This document shows positions 46,361 to 47,851 of a stretch of DNA of 47,851 nt, piece after piece. Both the position numbers and the translations under genes were made by a program. The notes beneath the pieces were generated by a model. The model saw nothing but the letters and a program-made list of their open reading frames with translations, did no database searches and had not been told where the DNA came from. This DNA is from Corynebacterium sp. MSK008. GTDB lineage: Bacteria; Actinomycetota; Actinomycetes; Mycobacteriales; Mycobacteriaceae. The stretch lies in NCBI RefSeq assembly GCF_030232585.1, contig NZ_JASPJX010000004.1:168407-216257 (forward strand), given 5' to 3'. The first letter of the stretch is position 1; each line of letters begins with the position of its first letter.

Positions 46361-47728
46361 ATGAGCCTGCGCGTCGCCGTAGTTGGCGCCGGCCCAGCCG
46401 GCATTTACGCCTCCGACCTGCTAATCCGCAACGAAGAGCACGACATCCACGTCGACCTCTTCGAGCAGATGCCCGCCCCCTTCGGCCTGATCCGTTACGG
46501 CGTGGCACCCGACCACCCGCGAATCAAGGGCATTGTGAAGTCCCTGCACAACGTGCTGGACAAGGACAAGCTGCGCCTGATCGCCAACGTCACCGTCGGC
46601 CGCGACATCACCATCGACGACCTGCGCGACTACTACGACGCCGTCGTTATCTCCACCGGCGCCGTGCGCGACCGCGAACTGCTCATCCCCGGCGGCGACA
46701 AGTCCATCGGCGCCGGCGAGTTCGTCGGCTTCTACGACGGCAACCCCCGCTTCGAGCGCAACTGGAACCTCGAAGCCAAGGAAGTCGCCGTCATCGGCGT
46801 GGGCAACGTAGCCCTCGACGTCTCCCGCATCCTGGCCAAGACCGGCGAGGAGCTCACCGTCACCGAAATCCCGGACAACGTCTACGAATCCCTGAAGAAC
46901 AACAAGGCCGAGACCGTGCACATGTTCGGCCGCCGCGGCCCTGCCCAGGCCAAGTTCACGCCGAAGGAGCTGCGCGAGCTCGACGAGTCCGACACCATCC
47001 AGGTGCTCGTGGACCCCGAGGACATCGACTACGACGAGCTGTCCGAGCAGGTCCGCCGCTCCGACAAGTCCATCGATCTGAACTGCCAGGTGCTGGAACA
47101 GTACGCCATGCGCGAGCCGGACGACGCCCCGCACAAGATCCACATCCACTTCTTCGAAGAGCCGGTGGAAGTGCTCACCGAGGGTGACGCCATCGTGGGC
47201 ATCCGTACCGAGCGCCAGGAGCTCGACGGCAACGGCGGCATCCGCGGCACCGGCAAGTTCACCGACTGGCCGGTCCAGCAGGTCTACCACGCCGTGGGCT
47301 ACCGCTCCGAGCCGGTCGAGGGCGTGCCGTTCGACCTCGAGCGCCACGTCATCCCCAACGACGGCGGCCGCGTCCTGGTCACCGCCGAGGAAGGCGCCGC
47401 ACCGGAGGACAAGCTCTACGTCACCGGCTGGATCAAGCGCGGACCCGTGGGCCTGATCGGCAACACCAAGTCCGACGCCAAGGAAACCACCGACATGCTC
47501 ATCGCCGACGCGGACGCCGGCAAGCTCGCCGCGCCGACCCACACCGGCGCCGACGACATCTTTGACCTGCTGCGCGAGCGCGGCGTGGACTACGCCACCT
47601 GGGAAGGCTGGTACAAGCTCGACGAGGCCGAGCGCGCCCTCGGCGCCGCCGACCCCAACTTCCCGCGCGAGCGCAAGAAGATCGTGGAGTGGGAGGACAT
47701 GCTCGGCCACTCCCGCTTCCAGGGCTAG
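46361..47728 (+). CDS. fpr2: Ferredoxin/flavodoxin-NADP+ reductase (FprA-type)
   Basis: 455 residues from the ATG at 46361; AAAGGA lies 12 bp upstream. An in-frame TTG at 46340 is less likely. It is the adrenodoxin-reductase type: FAD motif VAVVGAGPAGIYASDLL at residue 5, QMPAPFGLIRYGVAPDHP, and NADP motif VIGVGNVALDVSRIL near 150. It moves electrons from NADPH to ferredoxin for sulfite reductase CysI. It is divergent from cysI, with shared McbR-like operators. Confidence 0.94.
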   Translation: MSLRVAVVGAGPAGIYASDLLIRNEEHDIHVDLFEQMPAPFGLIRYGVAPDHPRIKGIVKSLHNVLDKDKLRLIANVTVGRDITIDDLRDYYDAVVISTGAVRDRELLIPGGDKSIGAGEFVGFYDGNPRFERNWNLEAKEVAVIGVGNVALDVSRILAKTGEELTVTEIPDNVYESLKNNKAETVHMFGRRGPAQAKFTPKELRELDESDTIQVLVDPEDIDYDELSEQVRRSDKSIDLNCQVLEQYAMREPDDAPHKIHIHFFEEPVEVLTEGDAIVGIRTERQELDGNGGIRGTGKFTDWPVQQVYHAVGYRSEPVEGVPFDLERHVIPNDGGRVLVTAEEGAAPEDKLYVTGWIKRGPVGLIGNTKSDAKETTDMLIADADAGKLAAPTHTGADDIFDLLRERGVDYATWEGWYKLDEAERALGAADPNFPRERKKIVEWEDMLGHSRFQG

Positions 47729-47758
47729 GCGCGGCGGAGACTGGGCACCTCGATGCTG

Positions 47759-47770
47759 ATCTGCTAGTTG
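47759..47770. repeat. Left half of an ATCTGCTAGTTG palindrome
   Basis: ATCTGCTAGTTG is identical to the left arm at 38966-38977. The right arm is not found in the remaining 81 bp. After 10 bases of presumed loop, the terminus of an insertion sequence appears to begin. Confidence 0.65.
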
Positions 47771-47780
47771 TTCGATGTTA

Positions 47781-47851
47781 TGTCTATGGACATTTTGGAC
47801 GCGGAGTCTGGTCACTTATTGGACATGGAGTCTGGTGACTTATTGGACACG
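47781..47851. mobile_element. Probable left end of an insertion sequence (IS21-like), cut by the window
   Basis: From TGTCTATGGAC at 47781, a 24-bp unit starting TTGGAC recurs at 47795, 47819 and 47843 (TTGGACnnGGAGTCTGGT). Multiple short terminal repeats beginning with TGT are typical of IS21-family ends; an IS481-type element is the alternative. No transposase is within the window. Confidence 0.5.

Overview
The window is a GC-rich chromosomal segment, almost certainly from a Corynebacterium. The genus call rests on the gene set and order: purA, fba, a GH76 glycosidase, trmH-pyrE, clpB, pqo, the dnaK-grpE / dnaJ-hspR heat-shock block with HspR (HAIR) sites, ald, and the sulfate-assimilation block cysZ-chlX-cysN-cysD-cysH-cysX-cysI divergent from fpr2. 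This is the arrangement known from C. glutamicum and relatives. Several likely leaderless GTG starts also fit the genus. I found no rRNA, tRNA or CRISPR array.

Layout. 1-2629 (minus): 5' part of a large secreted Rib/alpha-like repeat surface protein whose C-terminus lies off the window. 2630-3416: a long stretch without a convincing gene. 3417-5383 (plus): a two-gene PtuA/PtuB (Septu-type) anti-phage system. 5393-19072: mostly housekeeping and metabolic genes (purA, a PRC-barrel/DUF2382 stress protein, an FUSC membrane protein, fba, GH76, trmH, pyrE, a rhodanese-like protein lacking its cysteine, DUF4265, adhA, panB, panC). 19279-24206: clpB, an Abi-family HEPN gene, and a GltS-type symporter. 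24284-29425: a degenerate flavodoxin-reductase-like protein, a nitrilase-family hydrolase, a small helical protein with a DUF1023 hydrolase, and pqo. 29561-34874: a second HEPN gene apparently inserted at the 3' end of hspR, then hspR, dnaJ, grpE and dnaK. 35119-38756: ald, an AI-2E-family permease and a DJ-1/PfpI protein. 39053-46122: an MTA/SAH nucleosidase joined to the cysteine operon, with fpr2 divergent. The window ends in what looks like the terminus of an insertion sequence.

How the genes work together. Heat-shock control is visible in the DNA: sigma-H-like promoters and HAIR sites precede clpB and dnaK, and a weaker HAIR site precedes dnaJ-hspR. The sulfur block takes sulfate through uptake (CysZ), activation (CysDN), reduction (CysH, CysI), sirohaem synthesis (ChlX) and electron supply (Fpr2, possibly CysX). 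Three McbR-like operators lie in the cysI-fpr2 divergent promoter.

Most unusual observations: (i) an Abi-family HEPN gene in a 796-bp unit bounded by 45-bp direct repeats of the hspR 3' end. The two copies differ only at two synonymous third-codon positions, as expected for site-specific integration that rebuilds the host gene end. A paralogous HEPN gene abuts the gltS stop codon in the same tail-to-tail way. (ii) A 10-12 bp motif, GTCGATARGC(AA), occurs 13 times in both orientations inside and between genes, where well under one copy is expected. (iii) A family of intergenic palindromes built on ATCTGCTAGTT, one of which seems to have been split by the insertion sequence at the right edge.
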